DNA of 64,000 nucleotides. Origin: Durusdinium trenchii (Eukaryota; Sar; Dinophyceae; Suessiales; Symbiodiniaceae). The stretch covers positions 260,989-324,988 of the forward strand of contig CAXAMN010000004.1 of the NCBI GenBank assembly GCA_963970005.1. Direction: 5' to 3'. The notes beneath the pieces are model-generated. The model was given only the letters and a program-made list of their open reading frames with translations. It had not been told where the DNA came from and searched no databases. Shown here piece by piece: positions 24,259 through 34,863 of this stretch (its first letter is position 1; every line of letters begins with the position of its first letter). A program made the translations under genes and the position numbers.

Positions 24259-26981
24259 CTTGAGGGGATCCATTTAGTGTCCCATACCTTATAAAGCTAT
24301 GAAATAGGCCTTCCGAAGTAGATGCCAAGAAGTTTCATCAACCTGCAACCATCAACCTGATTGAACAGAAGCAGTGGTTCCTTTTTTCACACTTTTCCCA
24401 GCACTTCAAGGAGACATAGCTTGCGTAGTTTGTGTAGCGCCTTTAGGTGAACATCGGGTGGTTGCGGCGCTCGCGAGCTTCGCCAGGCGAAAGAGGTGAT
24501 GTTGGGGAAGAAATCCACCTGAGTAGAGGAGCCATTCCTGCTCCTGCACAGACTCTCCGCCACAGTGGCGCCCAAAAGTCCGCCAGCCGGCTAGTCCGCC
24601 AGCCGGCTAGTCCGCTTGGATCTGGGCACAGGTGAGCCATCTCGCGGCTTTTTGGACGACTGGAAGGCCCAAAGGCTATCTAATAAGTACACCAAGCCTG
24701 TGTTGTGTTTGTTTTCGTGTTTGTTTTCAGTTTTTTTTAAATCTTCCTCCCAAATGGAGGTGTTTCTCGATGGCTTTCAATATTCAACTCTTCTTGGGTG
24801 TGTGCTAGATGTGATTCTCACCTTTTGAACAGCTCCATGTGGGGTTAGTGAGGATCGCAAGCTATCGCAGTCATCCTGAAATCCAGGTACTTTCGTTTTT
24901 CTCGTATGGTTTTTGTGGCCTCATGAATGAATCTTCAGCTAGCCATGGATAAACTAAATCCTCACCTTGGCCTAGGGAGAAAGATGGAGACAGTATATAG
25001 TTTTTCTGTGTTGCTTTCCTGCGGAACGCCAAGAGGCTTTGGACCATATATGCCAAGAGGTGTGAGCTCTTTTATGGACGATCTTCCCCCCAAAATATAG
25101 CTTCGAGGCTTCGAGTATCTTCGAGTACTGAGTACTCGATATCAGAGATGCACGTTCGCACCTCTTTGAACCTGCAAGGAACGCCGTTTCTGTCCACTGA
25201 GCGGGTCCGAGTTTGTGTTTCTGGCGAAAGGGAGTCCAGTCATAAGGAGATACATGGAGATGCAGCATAGACCTTGGTCGTGTCATCGGATCCATGTAGG
25301 ACATGTGACATGTGGTCCAGGTTGAAGACGTACTTCGACTCATACTCTGAATCAGTTAGCTACCAACATCATAGATGTCGGATCTTGCATTCCTGAAGCA
25401 TGTCAACTGAGCAATGTAGCTGCTCCTGGGCTCATGCAGATGCCTGAAGCCCAGCATTCGTCTGCCCTCCAACCATCACAGAACAACTCTGACTCTGCTT
25501 GGGACACCAGGCTATCGGGGTGAAGGAACAAGTGCGTTGGTCTCAATCCGCTTTGAGCATTTCGACCGATTTTTCGATGTCACATGAAAGATTTGGAGCT
25601 GCAATGAGAAGAGAAAGAAGTCCACTGAACATGACATGACTCGAGACTCGTTGCTTCGTTTCCAAGATCTTCCCCCTGAAGCTTTCGATGATTTTACACC
25701 CGATTTCCATCTTCCCCTGACCTGACCTGACCTGACCCGAGCCCGCGAAGCGGTCCGGACTTGGAGACCCAAGGCTCAGAGCGCTCAGCTGGAGGACCGC
25801 CCTGCCAGCGTTCAGCTGTCCGCCCTGCCGGCTCCGGTCACGAGACCGGCGAGCGATCACTGGGAGAGCGAGCAAGTCCAGGCCGAAGGGAGGGAAAGGG
25901 TCGGGAAGATCTACCAGAGACCCCCTGTTTGGGAATGAATGGACACCCCACTTAAAACCGAGATAGAAGGGGCAAGAAAATCATTTAGACACCTCAAACA
26001 GGAGGCTCTGGTAGAGGAAACCCTGGTTTTGACCCCCAGCACTAGGGGTGTCCTGCAGACCTTCCCAGCTTATCAAGGGGAGCGTCTGGCAGATACAGGA
26101 TCCACATGGTCAACTCGTCCCTGCTTCTTTTCTGTGGTAGTAGGTCAAGACACCTGTGGGTGGTGGACATGTGAGCTGTTTGAAGCTGCTCTGGTCAGCT
26201 GGCAATCCAGGTCACTGGTCCACCGGATGTAGCTTTCTGGGCAGCTGCAGTGGCCGCTGTGGCCCTTCGATTGTTGGGAGGCACCAACTCGGCCTCCGCG
26301 CGGCCCTGCAGTCGCTTCGTTGAAACGACGCAGAGAACGGTGAAGAGCGCTTCGACCGTACGGTCCAGGGTGGGATTGGGTCGGAAGAACGTCCAAGTGG
26401 CTTACAAAAATTGACCCAGTCTGCTCAAATGAAAGACAGGGCCAGCTTGCATCAAGTGACTCCCATTGAGATGAGATGATGTGAGATCGAGTTGACCTCC
26501 GACCTCCAGACCTTCCTCCGGTTCGGCCGCGCGCGCATCGCGGAAAGGCACCGGACCCGTCCTGCTGGCGATGCTGCACCGGGGCCGGAAGGCACCGGGC
26601 AGCTCCCCGCGGCTCTCATGAGAGATCATGAGGAGGTACATCAGGATCACCCTGGTCTCAAGACCAGGGATATCATGGCCAAAAAAGATGCATGGAAACA
26701 CACAGCATCACAAAAACCACGAGAAACACGCACACTTTGGTAGATTTTGGGCTGGGATAGAAACCAGGAAGATCCGCAGATGTTGGTTGTTTCTCCCCTA
26801 AACTAAGATCTCCATAAACAGACGACCTCCCTGCTAATGTGCCGACCCACTTGCAGCAGGTTTGGGAAGAAAAGTCATAGAAAAGGCTTGATGTTGCATA
26901 TGTCTTGCAAACCACTGCAAGATTTCTAAGCTTTACTTCCAGCCTTTCTCCACTGACCAGTCCAAACGGTGCGGGCCTCAG
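24259..26981. other. No gene assigned; a few coding-like patches
   Basis: Patches with coding-like composition and AG|G starts occur at about 25771-25938 (one open frame with PVTRPASDHWESEQVQAEG), 26206-26300 (PPDVAFWAAAVAAVALRLL) and 26490-26620 (DLQTFLRFGRARIAERHR). The last two vaguely resemble condensation-domain helices and could be 5' exons of the NRPS downstream, but the order of motifs is not convincing. A short duplicated palindrome-like unit (GTCCGCCAGCCGGCTA) is repeated at about 24577-24612. Confidence 0.3.
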
Positions 26982-28435
26982 GCCGTCCTGGTTCTACACG
27001 TGGACGTCCAGTCCGTGTCGCTCTCGCACTTGGCGAGCGCGGTGGCTGAGCAGTTGAAGGCAGAGCAGTTCTGCGTTGAGCGGTGTTTTGTTCGGACAGA
27101 TCTTCTGTGTAGAAACATGACATGACGAAGGAAGCTGTGAGGAAAGTAGCCCCCGAAAAAGAGGGACTCTTCTACAGATCCAGGTGCATCTAGGTGCCCA
27201 AAAAACTCAGCACTGTCGTGCCAACTCAGCACTGTCGTGCCTGTCGTGCAGAACTTCGCCCTTCTGCCAGGAGGACGCGCCACTTCACCTTGAGCCTTCG
27301 AGCCTGGTGACTTTCGCTTCTCTGGGTGCCCTGGAAGATTTTCGTGCAAAGAGGTCTGCAGTGCGGCTGGAAGAAGTTAACGAAAATGATTTCCTCTCGC
27401 AGTTGAGCACTTCTTCCTGCTGGAAGAGACGAAGTGCTACTTGGGATTCTTCCAGCCACGGCCTGCCGCGTTCGGAAGGATCCCAGGCCCCCCACCGAGT
27501 CATTTCTGGGTAACCAGAACTCCTACCGCTGGTCCATCGTCTACACTCACTCCAAATAGTAGATGTTCATTTTTGGGATTTCCTTTCCGAGGCGGTGCAG
27601 ATGACGACACGCTGAAGCTGATCTTCGATGAAAGGCAGCTTGTGGCATCTTGCTGAATGAAATCAATTGCCGAGCGTGACTTGTTGAATGTTTTTTTCCT
27701 TGTGGTCCACCATCCTTTGCTTTTTGATGCTACTGTGGCTACTGTTTTATTTGTTTAATGTCCTATATGAGTTGATCAAGGGAGATTGGCCATCATGAAA
27801 GGCATGGTCCAAAGCCACATGAAGTCAATCAGAATGCACAGTCATTCTTTGGGTGGGTGCGCTTGCAAGTGGATGAGCCTGTCAAGTTGAAATCCCACAT
27901 TGCTTGAATCACATCAGCTGGGTTCAAGACGACCCAGCACGAGTCTGTGCCAGTCTATGCCAGCAACAAATTCTCACCCCAGATTTGCACAAGACTTCGC
28001 TCGACTGACTTGGCTCGATGCAAGCCGTATACCCCTTGATCAGCCAGAGATGTTCCTTTCAGCGCTCAAAAGCCCTTGGATCCAGCTGGTGCACTGAAGG
28101 CTTTCGATGACTTGAAGATGCACACGCGCGCACACACACACACACATGACTCTGCGGTCAAGACATGATGCTCATTTACTCAGGCCTTATTTCACTTGAT
28201 GCTTTGGACTTCTTTGCTGACCCTGGGGATACCCTGTGGGATACAGTGTGGAATACCCGGGATACCCGTCGACAAACCTTCCAACCCTCGACTTTCCTCT
28301 CAGCGATTCCTGGCGAAGGCGACCCAAGTCGTGGACTTTGGCGAACATTGCCTACCGACGCATCTCCCGCAATCAGGTGGCAGCGCCGGTTGGGGGGCCG
28401 AACTGCTGCGGTTCTGGGCGGAACTGCGTGGCGTT
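26982..28435 (+). CDS. Candidate exons of a degenerate NRPS condensation-type domain
   Basis: Exon 26982-about 27075 starts at AG|G and reads AVLVLHVDVQSVSLSHLA then AVAEQL. This fits the hydrophobic strand, HHxxxDGxS loop and helix of a condensation domain if LHVDVQSVS replaces HHxxxDGxS. The second His would be kept, but Asp and Gly would be Gln and Ser. Exon about 28372-28435 reads GWGAELLRFWAELRGV, like the YW-x-x-x-L segment that follows this motif. The next clear NRPS piece is the C-A linker at 36505, beyond the DIRS element. If real, this would be the condensation or cyclisation domain of module 1, with the transposon inside one of its introns. Its C4-C6 motifs were not found. Low confidence. 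Confidence 0.35.
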
Positions 28436-29241
28436 TCGTTAAAAGGGAGGCCAGATGTGTCACTGTTTTTGAGAATCTCCGCATCTGGAAGATGGTGAAG
28501 AAGCATCTATCTATTCATCAGGGAAATCTTCCCCCCATGTCTATACTCATGCAATACATGCTCACAGTTTCATTCTGAAGCCAAGCAAGCTTTAGGGGCC
28601 AAGATTGCCGTTCTCGGCTCGACTCCAAAAACATAAACAAGAGCTGAGCTAATGCTCCACCAGAGAGAACATATGGCATCATGAATCAACCGCTGCCTCC
28701 CAGTTTCATGTTCAAGTGGTTGTGGGACCGTGTGATTTGCCGTTGCCGGCGCCATAGCGGTGGTGACAGAGTGGCTGATTCTTCGGGAAGGAGTTCAGCC
28801 AGCGTGTCAGCCACTGAAGTGTCCGTTGTGCCAGTGAGCCAAAGCAGTTCAATCAGTGCCTTGCGAAGACCTTTGATTGGAGGCCCCTGTGCTCACCTGG
28901 TCAACTGGAACGGCATTGAACTGTCCCTACCTCTGCTGACACTGCAAATCCTGAATTTAGGTGCTATACAGTTTGGCACATTCCATCTTGGGGTGAGCGA
29001 TTCGTGGGCACTCATTGGGCAATCGGTAGCATTGCATATAACGGGATCAGAGAGCTCAACGACGGTGCCTTTGCCGGCATACGTTGGTGTAGAGCAGATT
29101 CCCTGGAAGACGCAGGCATCAGATTTGTGGGCGAGGCTGGAAGGTTTGGACTCAACCCAGAAGACCTTACAGTCGACGGATGGAGCACATTGAGGGGCAT
29201 CCCATAGGCTTCGTCAAGCTAGCACGTGGTGACTCTCCAGC

Positions 29242-30525
29242 ATGGCGACAAGCTGTGATGCTGGGATTAAGGGAAGCTGGCTGGAAGTGGTGATCAGAGC
29301 AAAACACAAGTCAGAAATGCCGGAAGGAATGGCCCAGTTCGAACTGAAAGGAAAAACCTTCTGTCTTCTGGGTTGCCCACAGAGCAAATTTGTGGCCTTC
29401 TGCAACGACTCAAAGCATTTCAAGCTAGAGGTGGAGATCAGCGAGTTGGTGAGCCTGGGAAAAGAAGCCCTGGCAAGCGGCGAAAGCGACCTAGCCTTCC
29501 TCTCAGCAGGAGAGAGTCCAAAGGAGCCCAAGAAGACCAGCAGAGCAGCAGCACGAAAGACCCTGGAGGAAAGCGAGAACTCCTCGGACAGCAGCAGCGA
29601 CCACAGTTCTTCTTCAGAAGATCCAAACATGGCGAGTGCTCTGGGCAATCTGCGGAAGAACTGGCTAGAGAAGGCTACGCCTGGCGGAAAAAGAAGAAGC
29701 AGATTAAAGGACAGCAGCCGCCGTCACACCCTGCTACAACTCAAAGACAAGCCGGGCAGCAGTCAAGATCAGGGTCAGGCGATGTTGAGGCAGCTGGGAA
29801 AGGAGGAAGATCCCATCAAAGCCCGGATAGCTATGCAGATCTACAAGGACATGCAGAAGACCAAGCATCAACGTCGAGACCGGCGTTGGAGGGACAGCAG
29901 CCAAGACAGCTCGAGCGAGAGCGACCTCAGCCAAGATGGAGAAGCAAAGCCTCGACGCTCTGGTGCTGGAAAAGCAGTAGAAAGCTTCGAAGCCTCAAAG
30001 CGGCGCATGAAGCGGAACCCGCTGAAAGTGGTAGGTCGCTATGTCAGAGACCTCGAGAAAGAGCTTGGGGCGGAGGGCAGGCCATTTCGCATCCACGAAG
30101 GCTCACGTCGAGCCCCGTGGGGAAAACAGAAGACACTGCAACGCATCCATTACATGCTCTCGGAGATCTTGGAATTGATGCTGGCCGAACGTTGGGATCG
30201 TGCAGCTCTGCAGACAGTCCTTTGCCTCAAAAGTGTTCACCAGGCAGCGCTGGATGGCGGAGACTGGCAGGTGGCATGGCTTCTGTGCCACCTACCCGAC
30301 CCGGTGCAGAAGGTGCGGTTTGGCGGCACCGTCGACGAACTGGGCCAAGTGACATCTTACCTCAAAGGGATCGCGGATCTCGAGAAGAGTGCAGATCGTC
30401 TCCGTCAAGCGTCATGGAACAGCAGTGCCACGGGCTGGGACCAGTCAGAAACTTCCAGCAAAAAGGACAAAAAGAAAGGGTTAGGAAAGGGAAAGAAGGA
30501 CTCCAAAGAGACAGAGAATGCCTAA
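29242..30525 (+). CDS. Gag-like structural protein of the DIRS-like element
   Basis: 427 codons from ATG. It has an acidic/serine-rich middle (SSDSSSDHSSSSED near residues 115-130), a highly basic stretch, a conserved-looking block around residues 255-370 (RMKRNPLKVVGRYVRDLE, PFRIHEG, HYMLSEILELML, QAALDGGDWQVAWLLCHLP) and a lysine-rich tail. I know no enzymatic motif here and see no CCHC knuckle. Position just upstream of RT supports a nucleocapsid role. An upstream frame (29004-29207, ELNDGAFAGIRWCR) may be an N-terminal part cut off by a frame change. Confidence 0.65.
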   Translation: MATSCDAGIKGSWLEVVIRAKHKSEMPEGMAQFELKGKTFCLLGCPQSKFVAFCNDSKHFKLEVEISELVSLGKEALASGESDLAFLSAGESPKEPKKTSRAAARKTLEESENSSDSSSDHSSSSEDPNMASALGNLRKNWLEKATPGGKRRSRLKDSSRRHTLLQLKDKPGSSQDQGQAMLRQLGKEEDPIKARIAMQIYKDMQKTKHQRRDRRWRDSSQDSSSESDLSQDGEAKPRRSGAGKAVESFEASKRRMKRNPLKVVGRYVRDLEKELGAEGRPFRIHEGSRRAPWGKQKTLQRIHYMLSEILELMLAERWDRAALQTVLCLKSVHQAALDGGDWQVAWLLCHLPDPVQKVRFGGTVDELGQVTSYLKGIADLEKSADRLRQASWNSSATGWDQSETSSKKDKKKGLGKGKKDSKETENA

Positions 30526-30732
30526 ACAATCACACTAGGGACATGAGACATGACTTTGCGAAGCCAAAGTCTAATTCGATCCTTGATATCCTCGCTTCCA
30601 GCAGCGGGGCATTTGGTCGGTTTTTCAGAAAGATGCATGGAAAGTCATCTCATGACTTGAGGCATAGGACTTCCTCTTCACCGGGGAAAACCGCAGGACT
30701 TTTTCCGTCCCGCCTGGTCGTGCCAGATTCAG

Positions 30733-32833
30733 TTGTGGCAGCCAACGATTCATCAAATCGTACGGGGGGGGCGAGGCCAAGATCCAAGCTGGAGATGGAC
30801 TCAGATGCTTTGGTGTTTGTTTACTTTTCTAGACGGGGGATGTCCAACATCCGAGGCTGATCAAATTGGCTTAGCTAGGCAAGCATTCATGAATCCATGG
30901 ACTGATCAACATGAATCACAAGCCGGCTGTTTGCATGGTGAAATTAAAAAGTTCGTTAAGCTTAGATGCCCAGAGACTTTAAGCCGAGGAACTAAACAAT
31001 TAAGTGAGATTATTCACAAAATTAGACCGCATGATTCTTGCTATGACCATCATTCCCCTTTCAACCTCGATGAACTCATGAACAACGCAACTTTCGTAAA
31101 ACCTGATCGCGTGTCATTACCTTCACAAGCAGGAATACTCAACCCAAAGGACTTCCTCAAAGGGACACACCGCAAGCTTTTCATGAACATGCTTGAATGG
31201 GCGCCACACGATGAAGCACCCTGTAAGCCGACTAAAGCGGTGTTTAAAGTGCTGCCCGATGACAAGGACGCGGTGTTTCAAAAACTCCTTGCATCAGGTG
31301 TAGCATGTCTTTTGCCAGTGGACCGTGCTCTTCGCGATGCAGAATGGGAACGTAATCTCAGGTGGACTGTTCGCAGTTCCACACAAGGCAGACAGCGACC
31401 GTGTGATTTTGGACCGTAGGCCTCAAAACGAGCTCGAAAGACGTTTTGTAATGGCAGAATTACCCCATGGAAGCCTTCTCACCCAACTGATTATTCCGAA
31501 GGGTTTTTCGATTCGAGGGTCCGGTGATGACCTGTCAAACTTTTTCTACCTACTACAACACAATAAGGAATGGCTTGGTAGGAACTGTGTCGGAAAACCT
31601 TTTGATGGTAAGAATTTCAAGGAATGGGGTGGGGAAGCAGGCAAGAAGTATATGCTTGCGTTCAGGGTGATTCCCATGGGTGATCGTAATGCCGTAGACC
31701 TAGCCCAAGAGACACACCGCCAACTCCTAAAAGATTGCGGCACTATGGATGAGTCGGAAACCCTGGCATACAAAAAAGTTGTTCCAGCGACCCATACACT
31801 AGAGGGGTTATACATAGATGATCACTTGATGATGCAAATCCTCCCCTGCCGAAAATTACGAAAACGGAAGCAAAAGTACCGAGATGAAGAGATCATAAGT
31901 AAGAGCAGGGAAAAATATGCATCGTTAGGACTTCCCGTGTCATCCAAAAAGCAATTCACAAAGTGCTCAAATTTCACGGCATGGGGCACCAACGTGGACA
32001 GCAAATCCGGAAGAGTAGGGGTAAGTTTAGACAAACTGAAAAGCCTTTCGGAGCTGATTCGCGAAATATGTCAGTTACCTGTCGTGAACCAGAAACTCAT
32101 GCAAAAAGCTGTAGGATTGTTTGTTCACCCCCTTATGCACCGTCGGTTGTTGATGTCACTACTCCAAGAAGTATATCAGTTCACAGGCAAAATGGATCCT
32201 AAAAAGATGTACAAAATGCCAAACGCAGTTAAGGAAGAGTTGGTGTGGTTATGCCTTTGCACACCCGTGATGCACGGCAATGCTAGGTGGCCTGTCAGCT
32301 CTCGCGTCGGTTGCAGTGACGCTTCGCTGCAAGGTGGAGGGAGAGCATCATGTCTTACCAGTACCGCAATTGCTCAAACGCTGTTCAGGTACAGCGAACA
32401 TACTGGTGAACACGTCCGCATGGATTGGTCAACAGGTGCTCTCATCCCACCATCACAAATGCGTGAAGCACCGGCAGAAGTTGAGAGCTTGATGAACGCA
32501 CACTGCTGGACCACAAGCCAGATGTGCAAGTTTAGCCATCGTCAGCACATCAACATCCTTGAAATGCGCATGGTAAAAGCTGAACTCAAAGAACTGGTAA
32601 AACATGGTGGTGACCCTCAACGTTGTGTGTTGTTGGTTGATTCGAGAGTAGTGGTAGGGGCCTTCGGAAAGGGGAGGTCGTCATCCAAGCAGCTGAATCG
32701 ATTGCTTAGGTCCATGGTCGGTTGGTCCATCGCAGGTCAAGTATCATTACATTTGGTATGGGTAGGAACCAAGAGTAATCCAGCTGATCATCCATCCCGT
32801 GGCGTTCCAATACCTCCACCAGCAAAAAAATGA
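30733..32833 (+). pseudogene. Reverse transcriptase/RNase H of the DIRS-like element, frame broken
   Basis: The N-terminal part (about 30733-31350) is in frame 1 and the rest (from about 31325 to TGA at 32831) is in frame 2, so a single-base indel near 31340-31350 splits the protein just before the SGGLFAVPHK block. RT motifs follow: DRRPQNELERR, a DDLSNFF block, FRVIPMGDRNA, and the catalytic LYIDDHLMM (YIDD at 31811-31822). The RNase H domain runs from about 32300: SDASLQGG (first Asp), LEMRMVKAEL (Glu), VDSRVVVGAFGKG (Asp) and NPADHPSRG (last Asp). All catalytic residues are present, so decay is recent, or the break is a sequencing error or a programmed shift. The 3' end overlaps the next ORF's open frame. 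Confidence 0.85.
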
Positions 32834-32861
32834 TCCAGTTTTGACGGCGCAACTTGGATTC

Positions 32862-33737
32862 ATGAGTGAGCCTGAACGAGCAGCTTTGCAGGTACGCAGA
32901 TCTAACCGTGAAATAAACCGAAGAGCCAAAATTGCGAGGCTAGATCCGTCCGAAAAGGCCATATGTGAATCCAAAGTGCCGGGTGCAGAAGCAGGAACGC
33001 GAAAGCATCCTGCGTTGAAGAGCTGGACATTCCGTGAGATCTTTGCGGGGAAAGGTGAGCTGACGCGGACGTTCAAGCGCCGCGGTTTGTTACCTGTGGA
33101 CGAGCCCCTTGAGTTGATCCAGCGAGGTAAGCCGTGTGAAGAACATGACATTCTTAACCCTAAAACGTATGCACAGCTTTGTCAAGATGCCAAAAAACCA
33201 AAACAAATTTGGCACTTTGGGATGCCTTGCGGAAGCTTTTCGATTCTACAGGGTTTGAATCAAGGGACACGTAGTAAAGACAAACCAGAAGGTGATGGGG
33301 GTCTTGAACGCGAGAGAAAAGGTAACTTGATCTTGTTGCGAACATGCCATCTCTGTCGGTTACTACATGAACACGGTTCTTTCTTCACAATCGAAAACCC
33401 CAAAAGCTCATACGCTTGGTATATGCCGAGACTGGTTGAACTGCTCTCCGAATGTAAAGGTACTAAGGTAAACTTGGACCAGTGTGAATATGGGTTGCGC
33501 ATTCCAGATGACAACGGCAAGCATCTGCCAGCCCGAAAGTCAACCAGCTTTGCAGGGACCGTACCTGATTTGATGTCTCTCCACAAGACATGCTGCCAGA
33601 AGCACAAGCATGTTCAAGTGATTGGTAGCGTAAAAACAAAAGGAGGATGGCAGAGACGGTCAGTTCTTGCAGGCGCCTATCCCCAAGCGTTGTGTGAGCG
33701 CTACTACCGCATGTGCTTGAAGCTGTTTGACACGTAA
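32862..33737 (+). CDS. Cytosine-C5 methyltransferase-like protein of the DIRS-like element
   Basis: From ATG at 32862 (the frame is open from 32799, overlapping the RT end). Motif I-like FREIFAGKGELT (about 33024-33065), motif IV-like HFGMPCGSFS with the Pro-Cys pair (about 33210-33240) and motif VI-like FFTIENPKSS (about 33385-33410) occur in the order and spacing of DNA (cytosine-5) methyltransferases. Classical DIRS elements carry a Dam-like adenine methyltransferase at this point; here the loop is PC, not DPPY. It could modify element or host DNA, or be a catalytically dead relative; the target-recognition region is not recognisable. Confidence 0.7.
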   Translation: MSEPERAALQVRRSNREINRRAKIARLDPSEKAICESKVPGAEAGTRKHPALKSWTFREIFAGKGELTRTFKRRGLLPVDEPLELIQRGKPCEEHDILNPKTYAQLCQDAKKPKQIWHFGMPCGSFSILQGLNQGTRSKDKPEGDGGLERERKGNLILLRTCHLCRLLHEHGSFFTIENPKSSYAWYMPRLVELLSECKGTKVNLDQCEYGLRIPDDNGKHLPARKSTSFAGTVPDLMSLHKTCCQKHKHVQVIGSVKTKGGWQRRSVLAGAYPQALCERYYRMCLKLFDT

Positions 33738-33834
33738 AGCATACACTCCATTCAAATCAACCTAGTTTTTTAGCAGTCATAGCCAATCCATTAAAATATG
33801 CAGGAAGTTTTTTGTACGCACTCGTAGCGATGCC

Positions 33835-34842
33835 ATGGAGGGTTCGAAGTTGCGGCTAAGCAAATATAGCCAAGCCTATAAAGGTAGGCTCGTGGCTGGA
33901 GGAAAGCATCTGAGAAAGTTTTTGCAGTCGGAAGACAGCTCCTTTGATCACTTGCTACATCGAAAACCGGAACAGATCGATCGAGTGTTAGAAACTTTTG
34001 TCGGGAAGTGCCACCAAGAAAACCGGAAAGGTAGCAATCTGAGACTGGTCAAACATGCACTGCTCTTTGTTCAGATCAATCGTCCTGACTTGAGACATCG
34101 CTTGAGAAGCAGTTGGGACACGGTCAAAGCCTGGGAGGAGTGTGTTCCTTCCGGAATGCGAGCGCCTTTGCCTTTGCCCCTGCTGATAGTTTTTTCGTGT
34201 ATGTCACGGATGAAATCTGTTGAAGTAGGTCTGGACACAGCTAGTGGTCAGAAATGGCTGAAGTGCGCCCTGCTAGGGTTGGGTTTCTTTGGACTGTTGC
34301 GTCCCGGTGAACTGCTTTCGTTGCAGAGAAGACACTTGGATTTGCCCAACAGTTTGATTTTTGCCCTCCCGTCGATCACAGTCAGCATCACAAAGCCAAA
34401 AAATTTTCGGCAGCTCGGGACATGCCAGTTTGCTTCAGTGTCACACCCAGACATTTGTAACTGGATCGTATGGTGCTGTAAGGACTTAAAAGCAGATCAA
34501 CTCCTTTGGCCTCACTCCCATGCTGAGTTTAGGAGACTGTTTAAGATAGTTTCCGAAGGATTCGGCTGCGGTTCATGTAAGTTTACTCCTGCTTCACTCC
34601 GGGCTGGGGGAGCCACTTATTACTACGATGAACACATGGATGTGGGGCGCCTGAGATTGATGGGGAGATGGTCCAATGCTCAGTCCCTGGAACATTACGT
34701 TCAGGTGGGTAAGTCGCAGCAACTGCTCCAGCGCCTCACGAAAAAGTCGGTCAAGAAGATCACAACCATGTTAAGACGAGGGTCATTTTTCTTGCAGTTT
34801 CCTAAGGTTTTGTACACCGAACTCAATCACAGTGTCTACTAG
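33835..34842 (+). CDS. Tyrosine recombinase (integrase) of the DIRS-like element
   Basis: 335 codons from ATG. An N-terminal helical DNA-binding part is followed by the catalytic domain: GLLRPGELLSL with the first Arg (about residue 160), TPASLRAGGAT with the second Arg, GRWSNAQSLEHYVQ with Trp in the His/Trp position and the likely nucleophile Tyr. The His of the usual HxxR box is Ala here (ASLR), a departure from the general recombinase consensus. Role: integrating the circular or split-repeat DNA intermediate. The gene is intact. Confidence 0.85.
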   Translation: MEGSKLRLSKYSQAYKGRLVAGGKHLRKFLQSEDSSFDHLLHRKPEQIDRVLETFVGKCHQENRKGSNLRLVKHALLFVQINRPDLRHRLRSSWDTVKAWEECVPSGMRAPLPLPLLIVFSCMSRMKSVEVGLDTASGQKWLKCALLGLGFFGLLRPGELLSLQRRHLDLPNSLIFALPSITVSITKPKNFRQLGTCQFASVSHPDICNWIVWCCKDLKADQLLWPHSHAEFRRLFKIVSEGFGCGSCKFTPASLRAGGATYYYDEHMDVGRLRLMGRWSNAQSLEHYVQVGKSQQLLQRLTKKSVKKITTMLRRGSFFLQFPKVLYTELNHSVY

Positions 34843-34863
34843 ATAGCTCACCCTTTGACTGCC

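Noticed and set aside
29373-30860. A 495-codon frame overlapping the gag-like ORF
   Set aside because: It is the +1 shadow of the gag-like frame; composition is Arg/Gly/Ser-rich and the conserved blocks lie in the other frame. Its last part (after 30525) might hold some RT N-terminal sequence, but this is unclear.
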